64,000 bases of DNA, taken from NCBI GenBank assembly GCA_020740775.1, contig JAHEWK010000010.1:744001-808000 (forward strand), written 5' to 3'. Position numbers and translations under genes: made by a program. The notes beneath the pieces were generated by a model that saw only the letters and a list, made by a program, of their open reading frames with translations, made no database searches and was not told where the DNA came from. Position 1 is the first letter of the stretch. Each line of letters starts with the position of its first letter. This DNA is from Ilyonectria destructans. Taxonomy: Eukaryota; Ascomycota; Sordariomycetes; Hypocreales; Nectriaceae. Positions 23,844 to 35,515 of the stretch are shown here, in pieces.

Positions 23844-25468
23844 GTGGCTGGACAGAATGTCTCGGTGAGACGATGGTGCACTGCACGGATGTAGCGGAGG
23901 CAAAATAGCTCGGCGGATGTGGTGAAGGCGGAGATACTGGGGAACACGGAGATGCCAGGGAATATCTTGGCTTCAACGATGGAGTTCTTTCTTTTGTGTG
24001 CGTGCGAGTGAGTATCGGGCAGTGAAAAGAAGAGTGGGATTCGGAGAGGTGAGCGACAGCAAGGCGACCTGAACCGCATTCGGCCCCAGGTACTCCGAAA
24101 TCCGGGGCTCGGTTAGGCTTTGGCGGGCGTTTACTTTGGGGCATTCAAATTGGCGACTTCTCATTAGTGAGGTACCTGAGATGCCGAGGTTTGGGATTGG
24201 TGCGGCGTGGTGGGCGGTGAGGGGTTGGATGGAGTACCTGCACTAACTAAGGCATCTGGACTGTTTAACTGGTAGCTTGACATGGGGGAGAAGAAACGAA
24301 AGCGTGGGATGGCCGAACAGACTGAGCTGAGATGGGTGGCGATGAGTAAGGCGACCCGGAATTTGGCGGGTGCGTTGCTCTTATTCCCAGATGCTTCATT
24401 GCGGAGCGGAGTTGCGCGTTGGAGATGTCCGCCATGAGTTGTGGTTTGCTATTGCACCAATCAATGACCTACTTAGCCAGCCTACCAACAGTAAGAATTC
24501 GAGTGCAACGCACCAGATGGTGTGACGCGCCACCCGAGGTCAGTCTCCAATTGAGAAGTCGTCTGTTGCATCTAATAAGCCTCCCACATGCTCGTTGTAC
24601 ATACATCTACAAAGGTGGTTGCCCAGGTTGGTGGGTGGCTGTTGGTAGGTTGTCAAAACCCATGGCGTCAAGAAAATGCAAGGGCCATTCCGAATCCAGA
24701 ATCCATCGATCTAACTTACATCTTCCCAACTTCGGCGCAGCTCCGAACCCGGAACACCCTGGATCGGGTCAGGGACCGTACTTGGCGCGAGAATGGTAAA
24801 TCGAAGCGCCGCGACTCGTGAAGTCGAAAAGTGTGTCATTATTCATGTACAAGTTATGTTCCATTTATAATAAGCGTTTTACCCAATGTCTAAAATAATA
24901 ATACGCTTTAGAGACTCAGTACTAAACTTATGATCTGACGGATGTTTAAATTGAAACATCCCACAGCACCCACAGCACCCACAGCACCCACAGCACCCAC
25001 GGCACCCTCAGCGCCCTTCCAAGGGCCTCACAGGGCTCCTCTAGTGGGTGTCCAGGGCACCTCTTTAGTGGCTGCTCCCCCGCATTCGCCTACTGCAGTG
25101 ACGTCTGCGCTGCAACTCTGGAACTATATTTGGGGCACGTGGGTCGCTTCTGGAAGCTTGCAAGGGAAAATAATGTACCGCCAACGCGCCATTGGCAAAA
25201 AAAGTCTTCTTTGCCCCCCGTTTTCCGGCGAGTCAGACCCATTTCCCAACTCTCCCTTGTTTTCCTTCACGTCGCCATTTCTCTCCTTGGGTTTGCATCA
25301 CCATTGTCATCGCATCGGTTAGATTTCCTAGCATCGTGACGGACGCGCTGGGAAAACGCAGGACCCTCGACTCTCTCTCCTGGCTGCACTTGGACGATCT
25401 CTTTACTGGGGGGAACCTCTCTCTGCAATCCTTGACCCAGGGTCCCAACCGGATCCATCACTCACGTC
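23844..25468. other. Divergent intergenic region, Nudix / PQ-loop genes
   Basis: This holds the promoters of the minus-strand Nudix gene and the plus-strand PQ-loop gene, plus a short minisatellite at 24961-25014. No coding gene was recognised. Confidence 0.5.
24961..25014. repeat. 9-bp tandem repeat, unit CCACAGCAC
   Basis: Four perfect copies of CCACAGCAC are followed by two degenerate ones (CCACGGCAC and CCTCAGCGC). There are no spacers, so it is a minisatellite and not a CRISPR array. Confidence 0.9.
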
Positions 25469-26722
25469 ATGATACCACCGACCCAGACTCTCCACCTCGA
25501 CGTCGAGGCCATCTCGGGCATCTGCGGGTAAGGAAGTCGCCGGGTTTCTTGAAGGGTGCATCGGCTAACGTTTTGCTTTCTTTACGATCAGATCCATCTC
25601 CATTGCCTGCTGGGGTACGTCTACTCTCCGGTCCCTCCCTTCGCAACATCATCAGCTAATCCCCTCGCGCAGTCGTTGTCTTCTCTCCGCAAATCATCCA
25701 AAACTTCCAACGCCGAAGCGCCGATGCTCTCTCGATCCAGTTCATTATCGTCTGGCTGCTCGGCGATGTGTTCAACATCCTTGGAGCCGTCTTGCAGGGT
25801 GTTCTGCCAACTATGGTAAGTCCTCACGCGACACAAGCCACATTCCAACCCTTCATCAATTACTAACTCCAACACCCTCCAGATCATCCTCGCCATATAC
25901 TACACGATCGCCGACATTGTCCTGCTATGCCAATGCTTTTATTACCGCGGATTCACATGGCGCGACCCTCCACCCACGGCTCCGAAACCGGCGGCCCCGG
26001 CCCAGGGCGAACCCAACGAACGCTCCGGTCTCCTGGCTCATAATACCCTTCGTGATCGCCGTGGCTCAGACTGGTCTGGCCTTTCCCCTGCCGTCTCCCA
26101 TATCCCGGAAACTCTCGCCCCGTCCGCGGCGCCTACTGCTCTGCAGACGATTCTCTGGAACTCCATTGTCGTACTGATGGTCTGTGCCGCCGGCGTTCTT
26201 GGGTGGTTCCTCGGCCACAAGCCCTCAGAAGACAATGAAGATGCGCCAAGGGGGGGCGAGGACCTCAAGTTCAATGTCCTGGGCCAGTTCTTTGGCTACC
26301 TATGCACCGTCTCATACATTGCCTCCCGCCTGCCTCAGCTGATTCTGAACTGGCGTCGCAAGACGACCGAAGGGCTTAGCATGCTCTTCTTCCTCTTCGC
26401 CTGCCTCGGCAATATTACCTACGTCCTCTCGATTTTCGCCTACGAGCCCAAGTGTGCCGACAAGACCTGTGCGCCTGGCGAAGCGAGCCATATTTACGGA
26501 CGATATATCCTCGTTAATCTCAGCTGGCTCGCCGGCAGTCTTGTCACGCTATTCCTCGACTTTGGAGTTTTTGCCCAGTACTTCATCTACAGCAAGCAAG
26601 ACGAACCCAGAATTGTATACGGCGGTGAGGATGACGAGTATATCGACGACGCAGAGAGCATCGATGAGGACACCTGGGACCATCGGCCGTTGCTCCAGAG
26701 GGGTGACTCTATATATCCCTGA
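25469..26722 (+). CDS. PQ-loop repeat vacuolar membrane transporter
   Basis: The 354-aa product is a seven-helix PQ-loop protein like yeast Ypq1-3 and human PQLC2, which export cationic amino acids from vacuole or lysosome. Four exons, 25469-25527, 25592-25614, 25673-25815 and 25883-26722, include a 23-nt microexon; all introns are GT/AG and the phases close. The first PQ motif lies in VVFSPQIIQNFQRRSADALS and the second in SRLPQLILNWRRKTTEGLS. In both, the Pro-Gln pair is followed by basic residues and an S-A/E-x-L-S pattern. A Pro/Ala-rich hydrophilic loop (residues about 110-165) separates the halves. The C-terminus is acidic and ends after HRPLLQRGDSIYP; the LL there could serve as a vacuolar sorting signal. 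Substrate is inferred from family only. Confidence 0.9.
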
Positions 26723-27272
26723 TCTGCCCAGATAGGACTTTGCAGGGGCCATTGCCTGAGACAGGCTTCTTTCTTTCATTTCCATCATTTTCTATGTTCT
26801 TTGGCAATATCTTGTGGAATGTACAGGACACAATCAGGGGCGTCTGATGCTTGCGATCAAAACGCACAAAAAAATGGGTAACTGGGTCGGATTCGGAATT
26901 GCATTAAACTGGAGTTGTTCGACGTATACAGGACATCTAACCATAAAAGGGTCGCCCCAGATGGCATGGTGAAGTATAAAATTGAGAGAATCATTTTAGA
27001 TTACGGCGAAATCTTGAGTCTTGCATTCGGGTGAAGCTGCCAGTAATAGTCAACACTTTGCAACAGCGACGATTAAAAGATCCGAAAGAACCCCTGGAAG
27101 TGCAGCAGACCAGTTCAAGAGCATTCAGTACCTCGCAATATGCACCAAGCCCGACCAAGCTTCGCCAAGTTCAAATCAACATTGAGCGCAGGCTTGTCAC
27201 ATGAGCTAAAGTTTGCAAAGAGCAAGCAACGTAGAAATTTATGACAGCTATAATACAGATGCTCCATTCCAA
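26723..27272. other. Convergent 3' flanks
   Basis: This lies between the stop of the PQ-loop gene and the end of the minus-strand nuclease-like remnant. No gene was seen. Confidence 0.5.
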
Positions 27273-28345
27273 CTAGGCATCATTCCCACTCCGAATGCAC
27301 CATTTCCACGCCGAGGGGTTCTCCACATGGTCAACCTCGTTGTCGTTGAGCTGGGACTCGGGGCGGCGAAAGGAGGGCTGATCCGGAGGGGTGTTGATCT
27401 TGTCCATGGTGAACCAACTCCAGCCATAGTTCAACCAAGGGAGTCGCTCCATCTTGACGAACTTGGCCTTCTGGCCATCATCGGAGTAAGCACACGCCAA
27501 GGTTAGCTGCATGAGCAGCACTGCATCGTTAGCGGCACAGTGGGATATATCCCCAAAGCATTGGTCGATGAACCGGATTCCCATCCCCTCAAGGGCGTAC
27601 TCAGCCTTCATCTCGGATCTCCCGAAGCGACGCCGAATCAAATCGGCCATTTGCATGTCCCAGAGCTTCACGTTTGGCTCGTGAAACCAAGGAAGCTGCA
27701 GACGACCCAGAGTCCGTTCTTCCAAAGCCGGGTCCCAGGTGACGAAGATGATCTGGCGCAGAGCGTTGGCCTTGACTTCTTCGGGGGTGCGGTTGGACTT
27801 GGCCAACAGTTGGAAGGCTTGCGAGAGACGGGTTGCGTGCTAGTCTTCTTTGACGAGCTGCGACTTTCCGAATGCGAACAGGTATGGCGATGTGTGGTGC
27901 CAACGAGCCTTGCAAGTGTGTTCGAAGTGCGTTCTGTACTCTTCGATGATGAGGTGTCGCTTGGTCATACTCTTGAACCAGGATGATGCACGATCGCCTG
28001 GGGCCCTTGTCTTGAGTGTTCTCAAGTCAAGACAAACAAACCCACACTCTGTTTCGGGGTTGTACTGATAACGTGAGCCGTCTTTCTCGAGGATCTTTGC
28101 CATGCAGATGTCCTCGAAACGCATAGAGACAATGATGTAGTCTTTGTCGGCGTGCTTCTTGACCGTAGCTTCATCATTCGTGTGGTAGGTTGGAAAGACA
28201 GTGGACCGATCGTAGGGAGGGCCTGCGCAACTGAAGAGCAAATCTGAAACATAGGGATATGCTTGACGTCTTGTTCAACATGGAGGCCTGGTTCCTTGTT
28301 CCAAGCGGGAGCTGCAGCCACAGGGGTCGTGGACGTAGACGACAT
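27273..28345 (-). pseudogene. Gfd2/YDR514C-like nuclease-fold gene, probably decayed
   Basis: The conceptual product resembles the RNase H-like (DEDDh-type) domain found at the C-terminus of fungal Gfd2/YDR514C proteins. The segment DKDYIIVSMRFED corresponds to the first strand, which normally carries the D-x-E motif; here the usual Asp is not in place. The segment ISHCAANDAVLL fits the His-x(4)-Asp motif near the end. Two lesions are visible. First, the only convincing ATG (28345) is in a different frame from the domain, with the shift falling near 28240. Second, an in-frame TAG at 27840-27842 interrupts the domain just after an FGKSQLV stretch; the frame is open on both sides of it. Splicing could in principle bypass both (for example a 96-nt GC-AG removal around the stop), but no good donor was found and conserved-looking sequence would be lost. 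I therefore lean to a pseudogene. Assembly error is the main alternative. Confidence 0.5.
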
Positions 28346-31300
28346 GGTTGCAGTTCTAGGATGGATGATGACCAAGGGGGCAGAGTTTTGTTCATGGCAT
28401 CGACAACGCCATCTCACTACGTCATCCTACACCAAGGGCACTAGGTGTACAGTAGAACGATGCTCTTTGCAGTAAAACACCTCAATCCACAGGCTCAACC
28501 AGCGAGGTCTGACCCTCCAGTGTATTGCGAACGTTCTGACTTCGTACGTACCTCTTCCTCTTGGTTCCCCCAGTTTCTCTTCGGCGTGCTTGTTTCCAAG
28601 TTCTCCGAGTCAACTCCCCCCTGCTCTCTGAGTTCCTAGCACTAAAGCTCCGAGGCACTAAATTGCTATGTCTTATTTAGGAGGCAATCAGTCATGTTGG
28701 TCTATTCGAACTGGCTAGAGACGACAGGGCTCTCTCGCCCGAGAGTTAACACATACAGCTAAATGCCAGACAGGCTTCTAGCACGAGTCTATTTTCCGCA
28801 CGCAATACGCCCATCATGCAAGTAATAAACGTCTCTCGGTTCAATTTGTATTGCTAAACCTAACCACTTCAAATTGAGAACACGTCCACCACCGAGCAAG
28901 ACCACTCCCTCCTACCAGCCGGCCGCTACTCGTCGGTCAAACCCAACAGCCAACCTATCATGCCCATGCCTTCTCCTTTCTTACCAAAGTACATGGTTGT
29001 GAGACCGATCCGCGACTGCACCTGCTGGAAGCTCGGTGCGCAGCGGGGAAGACTAAAGCAGGAACAATTTTCTCCTTTGATGCCCAATAAAATACCAATG
29101 CTCTTAAGCACCGTCATATGGACCACGCGACTATTCTAAATATCGTGGTAACTGAAATAATGCCGAAGTGCGTATAGGGTAGGCTCGAGGATGTTGCGAA
29201 AGCGCGTAACATGTGCTTTCTCGGTATCTGTTCTGGCGTTATCACCGTTGGAAAACATCAAATGCTACGGACCGCAATACTGCGTAATGTCGCTGCTGGA
29301 ATCTTGGACGTGGTTCTTGGTAATATGTGTGCATTGCTCAGTTGTGTCAGAGTACGACACAGTCGCAGTCTCAAGCTAGTTGCCGAAAGCAAGTGGTTAA
29401 GGATGAAACAGAAAGGACAGGAAGGGTCTCGACTTGATTAAAATGCGCACCTTTGAACACCACCGCGTCCTACGACATCAGTCATCCCAACGATGGCTGA
29501 CTTGATGTTTCTAGTTTGCCTGACTTGTTGCTTGCTCCTTCTCACAATGAGACGTCCTTGGTCAATGTTTTGCAGAGAGCACCCATGATCCTTATTGCCT
29601 CGCCCCCAACCATACTACGCACTATATTAAAGCTGATCTCTTTGAGCCACCGCTGGCGGTACAATACTGGCAAGGATATGGGTTTGATCCACAAACGGCT
29701 GGACCATTGGGTAGCATCATGGTAGTTTGTGAAGTTTTGCTAATATCCCGATACTAATTTCTCCACCAGCAGTAGCTTCTTTTAGACGATTACTCCGCAA
29801 TGGAGCAGCCGAACGTCCTCGCCTTGTACAATAAGTATAAAATATTCAGAGCCAAAATGCGCCATGCTATCAGATACGTTGCTAGCAATTGTTCAAACCA
29901 TGGATTCCATTGGCTTTCGTTGACATGACGCCTGTATTGTGGCATAACTTTCCTCCGTCTACATTTGAACAAAACTAAGCATGCTCTCATTCCGTGTCTC
30001 GGATCAATCAAAAATCATCCACATACGAAGGCTGGCGCAGGAAGTCTGACAACTTCAATGGTATCAGAATAGCCCCCGCACAGTATAACCGGCAACCGAT
30101 CAACTACCTAAGGCAAGCAATAGCAGCAGAGCTTTCACTAAAATTTATTCAATATTACATACTAAAGTATACCCTAGACTAAGAATAAATCCTTACTTTT
30201 AGAAATAAGAATTAACTTTAGTATATTACCTAAGTACTAAGTAATAAAGATATGAGGGCCCGATTAGGTACCTAGGAATTGAAAGACACTGCCTACGTAC
30301 TGTATTATATTGTTGGTCGGTGTGTACCTATGCCTTCGGACTTGTCAAACTCCCTGCGCCAGCCTTCGTAGACCGTGATGAAACCCGGCCCCATAATCCG
30401 TCGTTGGCATCCCGAAGTCTCCACAGCACGGAGTTGTAGTGGAAATCGATGGCTGACCAGCGGGTCCGCTTTTCTCACCGCACAAAATTTTACCCAGATC
30501 ACGTGAAATTGCGAAAACGGAATAGCGCCCTTCTGCTTCAAACTTCAGTATAAAAATTCGTTCTCTCTCGTTCCGAAATCTTTTCCCCTTCCTTCTTTAT
30601 CATCATGTAGGGTACAATTTACTTTGTAAAATGTACTTCAACGGCGGCTCCGCACTGCGGCTTGCTGAGGGTTATCCTGACCTCCTTGGATCTCCTTCCG
30701 TTCCCGGCCTCCCAGAGTAACGTGAACGCCTTCCTACCAGCCACTTGCGACCTCAGAGGTTTGTGACTGTGGGGTGTTCTCGACACTTCTTCGTTGGAAT
30801 TTTCAGTATTTAATTGTGTCTTTCGTAAATCGCTTCAGCCGAACGAGCCTCACGGCTGGTCGACGTCGCCTTCAGATGCTACGTGCATTGGCGAAGCCTC
30901 CGACTTCCGTGTCCGGAGAACTAAATTTTCTCCGTCACGTCAAGTCTTAAGCCGCATATGATCTACGTTGTACGACGCGTCAAACCGAGCAATCCAGTCA
31001 ATATTGACGGTTGCTCTGGTCTCTCACGTTTCTTGAATTCCTACCTATGCGTCCAGCTTTTTGCGATTGCATCGTCGAGGAACGTGCTTCAAAATCATCT
31101 CAGCTTTACCTCAGATCGACGGGGCATGTCCGATTTGCCCCCGTGCTGAGTGAGTGTTTGCTTCAAGGATGCAGCGTATGGTAATGCTATCAAGAATGGT
31201 AGTTCCTAGTCATCACTAGGTACCTAATAAGGTACATGGTAGTAGAAATCGAACCGTCAAGTCAAAACCGTTCAGTCACCTTCCTTCCCATTCCTTCGTT

Positions 31301-31522
31301 CGGCACAACGGGTGATTTCTGTCACGTGCCTTATCGCAGGGTCGGTGATTCCGGAGCGCACAGACCAGCTTGCAGGTGGCTCCCAAAATTTTCTGAGTGG
31401 GAGACCATCATTGGGGTTCCCCGAGCTTCGGAATAGATCTTGCGACTTCAAGCCCACCTCCGTCAATTCCCCATCGCAACCGCGCTCGGTTTCCCGCTGT
31501 CCACGACCATACACTCGCCATC
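28346..31522. other. Gene-poor, partly AT-rich interval
   Basis: This is about 3.2 kb without a recognisable gene. AT content peaks at 30120-30260, where TA-rich words such as AGTATA and AATAAA are frequent. That patch lies between the two arms of a diverged inverted repeat. The part nearest 31522 is the TIM23 promoter. The pattern suits an old repeat affected by RIP-like transitions. Confidence 0.45.
30024..30370. repeat. Diverged inverted repeat around an AT-rich core
   Basis: The 29 nt at 30024-30052 reappear in reverse complement at 30342-30370 with 27 identities. Both mismatches are transitions (one G/A, one C/T). Both arms can be read in the same frame as a peptide starting YEGWRR. About 290 nt of very AT-rich DNA lies between the arms. 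This suggests two copies of an old mobile or duplicated sequence in opposite orientation. Confidence 0.5.
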
Positions 31523-32283
31523 ATGTCGTCGCTCTGGAACGCCTTCACAGGCGGCAACAAGCCCACTCCCCAGCAGCAACAGCAGCAGCAGACCTCAACC
31601 CAAGAGCCCACACACCACCTCTCTTTCGATCCCTCGCAGGGCCAAGGCGTCGAGTCATTTTTGCAGAGCTCTGCCTTCGCCGACCCCTCACAACTACACC
31701 CCCTGGCTGGCCTGAACCGCGATACTCTTGAATACATCTCCCTCGAAGATTCAGCCCTGTCCGACCTGCCCGGCGGCCAATCCGTCCTGCCCTCGCGCGG
31801 CTTCACAGACGACCTGTGCTACGGCACCGGTATCACATACCTGGCTGGACTGTCGATAGGAGGCGCTTGGGGTCTACAGGAGGGTCTGCGACGATCCTAT
31901 GGCCAACCTCCCAAGCTGCGACTGAACTCGGTCCTCAACGCCGTCACTAGGCGGGGTCCCTTCCTGGGCAACTCGCTAGGTGTCGTCGCCATTATTTACA
32001 ACTGCCTCAACTCCCTCGTTGGCTCCCTGCGCGGCAAGCACGATTCTGTTAACACCATTGTCGCTGGTGGCCTCAGCGGTATGGTCTTCAAGAGTACCCG
32101 AGGCCTTCGCCCCATGATGATTTCTGGTGGTATCGTTGCCTCTGTGGCTGGTGTCTGGGCTGTACGTACTCCCCGAATATCATATGCACTTTCCCCCATT
32201 TATTGACACCCCTCTAGGTTGCTCGACGATCCTTCTTCCCAGTCCCGGAGATCGCCCCGGTTTCTGAGGAGCTGCACTTGTAA
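31523..32283 (+). CDS. TIM23: TIM23 mitochondrial inner-membrane import channel
   Basis: The 234-aa product is the pore-forming subunit of the TIM23 presequence translocase of the mitochondrial inner membrane. Exons are 31523-32161 and 32218-32283, with a 56-nt GT/AG intron. The intermembrane-space N-terminal part is hydrophilic and contains a run of seven Gln after PTP. It is followed by the conserved stretch LEYISLEDSALSDLPGG. The membrane domain carries Gly-rich helices including YGTGITYLAGLSIGGAWG, then NSVLNAVTRRGPFLGNSLGV and AGGLSGMVFKSTRG, as expected for a Tim17/22/23 fold. The ATG at 31523 is the first one in frame that makes a normal-length Tim23; the frame stays open upstream to 31397 but without family features. 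Confidence 0.95.
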
Positions 32284-33012
32284 TAAAAAATGATGATACG
32301 ATATCAGCCGCTGGCAAGATGCCGGTTTGAGCGTTGTTAATTGCGGAAACGTGGATGAAAGGAGGCATTCAATGACGACAGAGGATGGGACACCATTTCC
32401 CTTGTATATGCTGAGACTACAGCGTTGGGTGGAGTTTGGTAGCATGGTTAACGGACGATCTCTCCTCCCATGGGCACTGTATATTACATCGGGTTTGGTC
32501 AGCGAGCATTAGACCACGCAGACAGATGGGGCGGGCGTCTGGTCTGTAATGACAACACTTTTGAATTCAACCGTCAAGTGCGGCGTCGTTGATAAAGCAC
32601 TGGAGCGACGCCCAAAATAAGGAGGCGCACTGTCTGAGGTACCCCTGGGTTACAGTGGGTGGCGGGCGGATTGAGGCATCCCCAGCTGCCAGCTGCCAGC
32701 TCCCGGCTGCCAGTTGGCAAGTGTCAAGGCCACCGGGCACCCGCTGGCTGCTTCCCGCTACGGCTGGACCATGACTGCCATCCCGTGGTTGGTTTGTTTA
32801 CCTTATTTGTTTGTTTGTTTGACAGCAACGAGTTCCAGGCAGCACTTGGCTCAGGTGTACCTTCCAGGTGAACGCCCAGTCGACTCGTCACATCCACAGC
32901 TGCTTGACCTCTAGAACATCTTCCACATGCTGCCCCTTTCAGTTCTTTGTATTATTCTCTGAATTTACCCCTTATCCTCGCCCCATGCCCTCGACGATCC
33001 CAGACTCATGCA
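32284..33012. other. Intergenic
   Basis: This holds the TIM23 3' flank and the promoter of the next plus-strand gene. Short runs such as CAGCTGC and GTTTGTTT occur, but no gene was found. Confidence 0.5.
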
Positions 33013-34554
33013 ATGGCGGACGAGGCAACGGCCGCAAACGACGCTGGGACGAGCAAACGCTCATACGATGCTGCAACTAGCCTGCCAACTCTCTTGCCTG
33101 CACCCTGCACCCCCGCGCAAGTTGACAGGGAGGATCAGTCTCGACAGATCGACCCAAGTCATGCTGGAACAGCCGACGCGGAAACCCACCGCGAGAAAGC
33201 TACTTCGAACCCATCCAAAAAACCCAAGCGAGCCCAACAAACGACGGCCAAGAACCCGACTCGCCCTGCGAAGAATGAACTTCTAGACCCGAAGAAGTTC
33301 AAAGAAGAGATGGTCGCGTGGTGCATTGACAACTGGCGGACGCGAGCATACGTGGTCTACGAAAACGACCAACTCGACGGGACCAGCCTCTGGAGTCCTA
33401 CCTTCGGGCAAGAAGGATCATCAGAAGGGATTACCATCTTTGATGGGTTTGACCGTACCTGGTTTGTCCCTATCGAGGATAGATCCCCACTTCCCTTATC
33501 CAAACTGCCCATCGCTGAGAGTCTTCAGAAGAGACAAGATGCCATGGTTGCCTTATCTTCTGGCGATGGCAGCGTTGCGCTTTTCAACAAAGTCAGGCTT
33601 TTTTTGGAGCAAGAGACCATATCAATGTGCCAGAGCGAATGGGATGGCAACAGGAATAAACCGAACCTACCCCCTATGAACTGGATAGACGTTAGATCGA
33701 AATTTAGCCTCCCCCTGATGGTCAGAATGATTGCTAAGACTCGCCTCATCGATGGAAGAGCGCTTCTTCCCGGATACTACCAGGTCAGTATTGTTGAGCT
33801 TACAACAGAGGGAAAGCTCATGGTACGACGAGTTAGCATACCACCTGATGTGGAAATTGCAGGAGTCCTCCTTCGTCTTGACACTTGGTTTCCCGTGGAT
33901 GACGAACAAACACAAGAGGTTTTCAAGGCGGTCCGGAAGAAACTCAACATTGTCTTACAGAACGGAAATGATGCGGGCAAGAAAATGGCACAGGGGTGTC
34001 TGAGAGACCTCGAAAAGCCGTTGTACAATCCTGCCCGAGAAGGAGCCAAATGGGTCTTTAAGCTTCATTCTCGAGAAAACTACACAGTCCCGGTCGGAAA
34101 GGGACCCGGCAAGCTCTCTTCGTGGACAGATCTTAAAGATGAAGATTCTTTAAAGGTATTGAAAGAGGGAGTCTGTGCGGGGAGACACCCTGTTGTGATT
34201 CGGGTAAGTTGTACCTTCGATCGGAGCTGAATACTAGCTTGTGAAGCTAACGGCCCCCAATAGTCCTGGAAGATTCAACTGCGTCGAATGTGGCCGCGAG
34301 TGGACGAGCTAGAAGACTACCTTCTGCCGACAACATCTGGGGAACCAGAGCTTACGGATGAGCAACTCGATGTTCTGGACACCCTCCTGGCGGAGCAAAC
34401 CGACGAGACGAGAGAACAGGGCCGACGCCTGGCGCGAGTGCTCAGCTGGCTGGATAAACCGACGTATCGTCTTGAGTTCGCTGAACATGACGATTGTAAC
34501 GATCTTGGAAAGGAAGGATTGGATGATGAGACTTTCGGTGTCGAGGAGGAGTAG
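33013..34554 (+). CDS. Hypothetical protein, 493 aa
   Basis: I do not recognise the family. Two exons, 33013-34203 and 34264-34554, joined over a 60-nt GT/AG intron, give an uninterrupted 493-aa product. The first 90 residues are Ala/Thr/Lys-rich and probably disordered, with a basic patch (KKPKRAQQ) that could act as a nuclear signal. A mixed alpha/beta-looking body follows from about residue 95 (KELLDPKKF-like start), with many aromatic and charged residues. The C-terminal 90 residues are Glu/Asp-rich and end in EEE. The start was chosen as the first ATG in the frame; an upstream non-ATG extension is not supported. The good splice junction and long frame support a real gene. Confidence 0.75.
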
Positions 34555-35515
34555 AGTGTGTTAGGTCGGCTTGCTTGGGGATTGTGGACGTGGAGTATTG
34601 TAACACAACCTTATGGGCGGTGACAGAAAGCCCACCAAATGCTTGATGCTGTAGTGCTGTAGTAGATGCGAGAGAAGACAGCATAAAAGTCCATGTAGCA
34701 TAATAGAAGTGGAACTGTGTGGAAGATGTTCTCGTATTATTGTTGTTTGTAGTACTGCTGCCAAGCCATGCTCACCTTCAGACCCCATGTGTCGAGAATA
34801 ATCCTAACCCTCAACGCTCCTTCTACAACAACATTGCCGACACCCAACGACTAAGTACCATTACTCAGTTCTCGGCCCAAGGAACCGCCGCAAGTATAAA
34901 CACCAAACTGGTCCGGAATCATTGTCGAAAATGTGTTTACCGTGCTTCCCTTGGAGTTGGTCGAAGTACGAAGACCCCCTGGACAAGCTGGACAAGTTGC
35001 CTGAGCAGTCTGTTTGGGTGCACGATGGACACGATTGGGCACTGCAGAGAATAGTGAGTATATTTGTTTCTTTGGTTTCGTTTGGTGTCCATCTTTGCTT
35101 CTTCGGTCCATGTGCGTTTCTACAGAGGCGGCCCTGGGACTGGTGCACGTCTAGTGGGCGTGCGCTGGTGAGTTCAGGGGCATTTTGTTGAGACGAAAGT
35201 GAATGCACTGCGAACGGTCAATGGCCACTCCGGGCGTCGCTTGCCAACTCCACCATCGCCAATTGGATTTTCCCGTTGGTGATTTGTTTGCCTCGCCTTG
35301 TTGCGGAGAACCTCGGCCAGAGACTTGAACACGGGGTTGCGATTTCTTCAAATCTCCTCCCCCGAAGCCGCTCACTCAACTTCAACCTCCTGCATCCTCG
35401 GGAAGCACATCACATCACCACTGCGCCCCCGAGACCCCAATTGCAAGGCATTCTTTCTTGAATCACCGCCGAAATTGGGCTTCCTTCCCCTATTTATTCG
35501 CACGAAAAACCCAAC
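34555..35515. other. Intergenic
   Basis: This lies between two plus-strand genes. Several short frames occur on both strands, none recognised. It is the likely promoter and leader of the Q/P-rich gene. Confidence 0.45.

Noticed and set aside
24961..25014. Repeat array considered as CRISPR-like
   Set aside because: The units are contiguous 9-mers without spacers, and the genome is eukaryotic.
30631..30720. 29-codon ATG frame (MYFNGGSALRL start)
   Set aside because: Too short, with no partner exon or known family. I could not link it to a mobile element.
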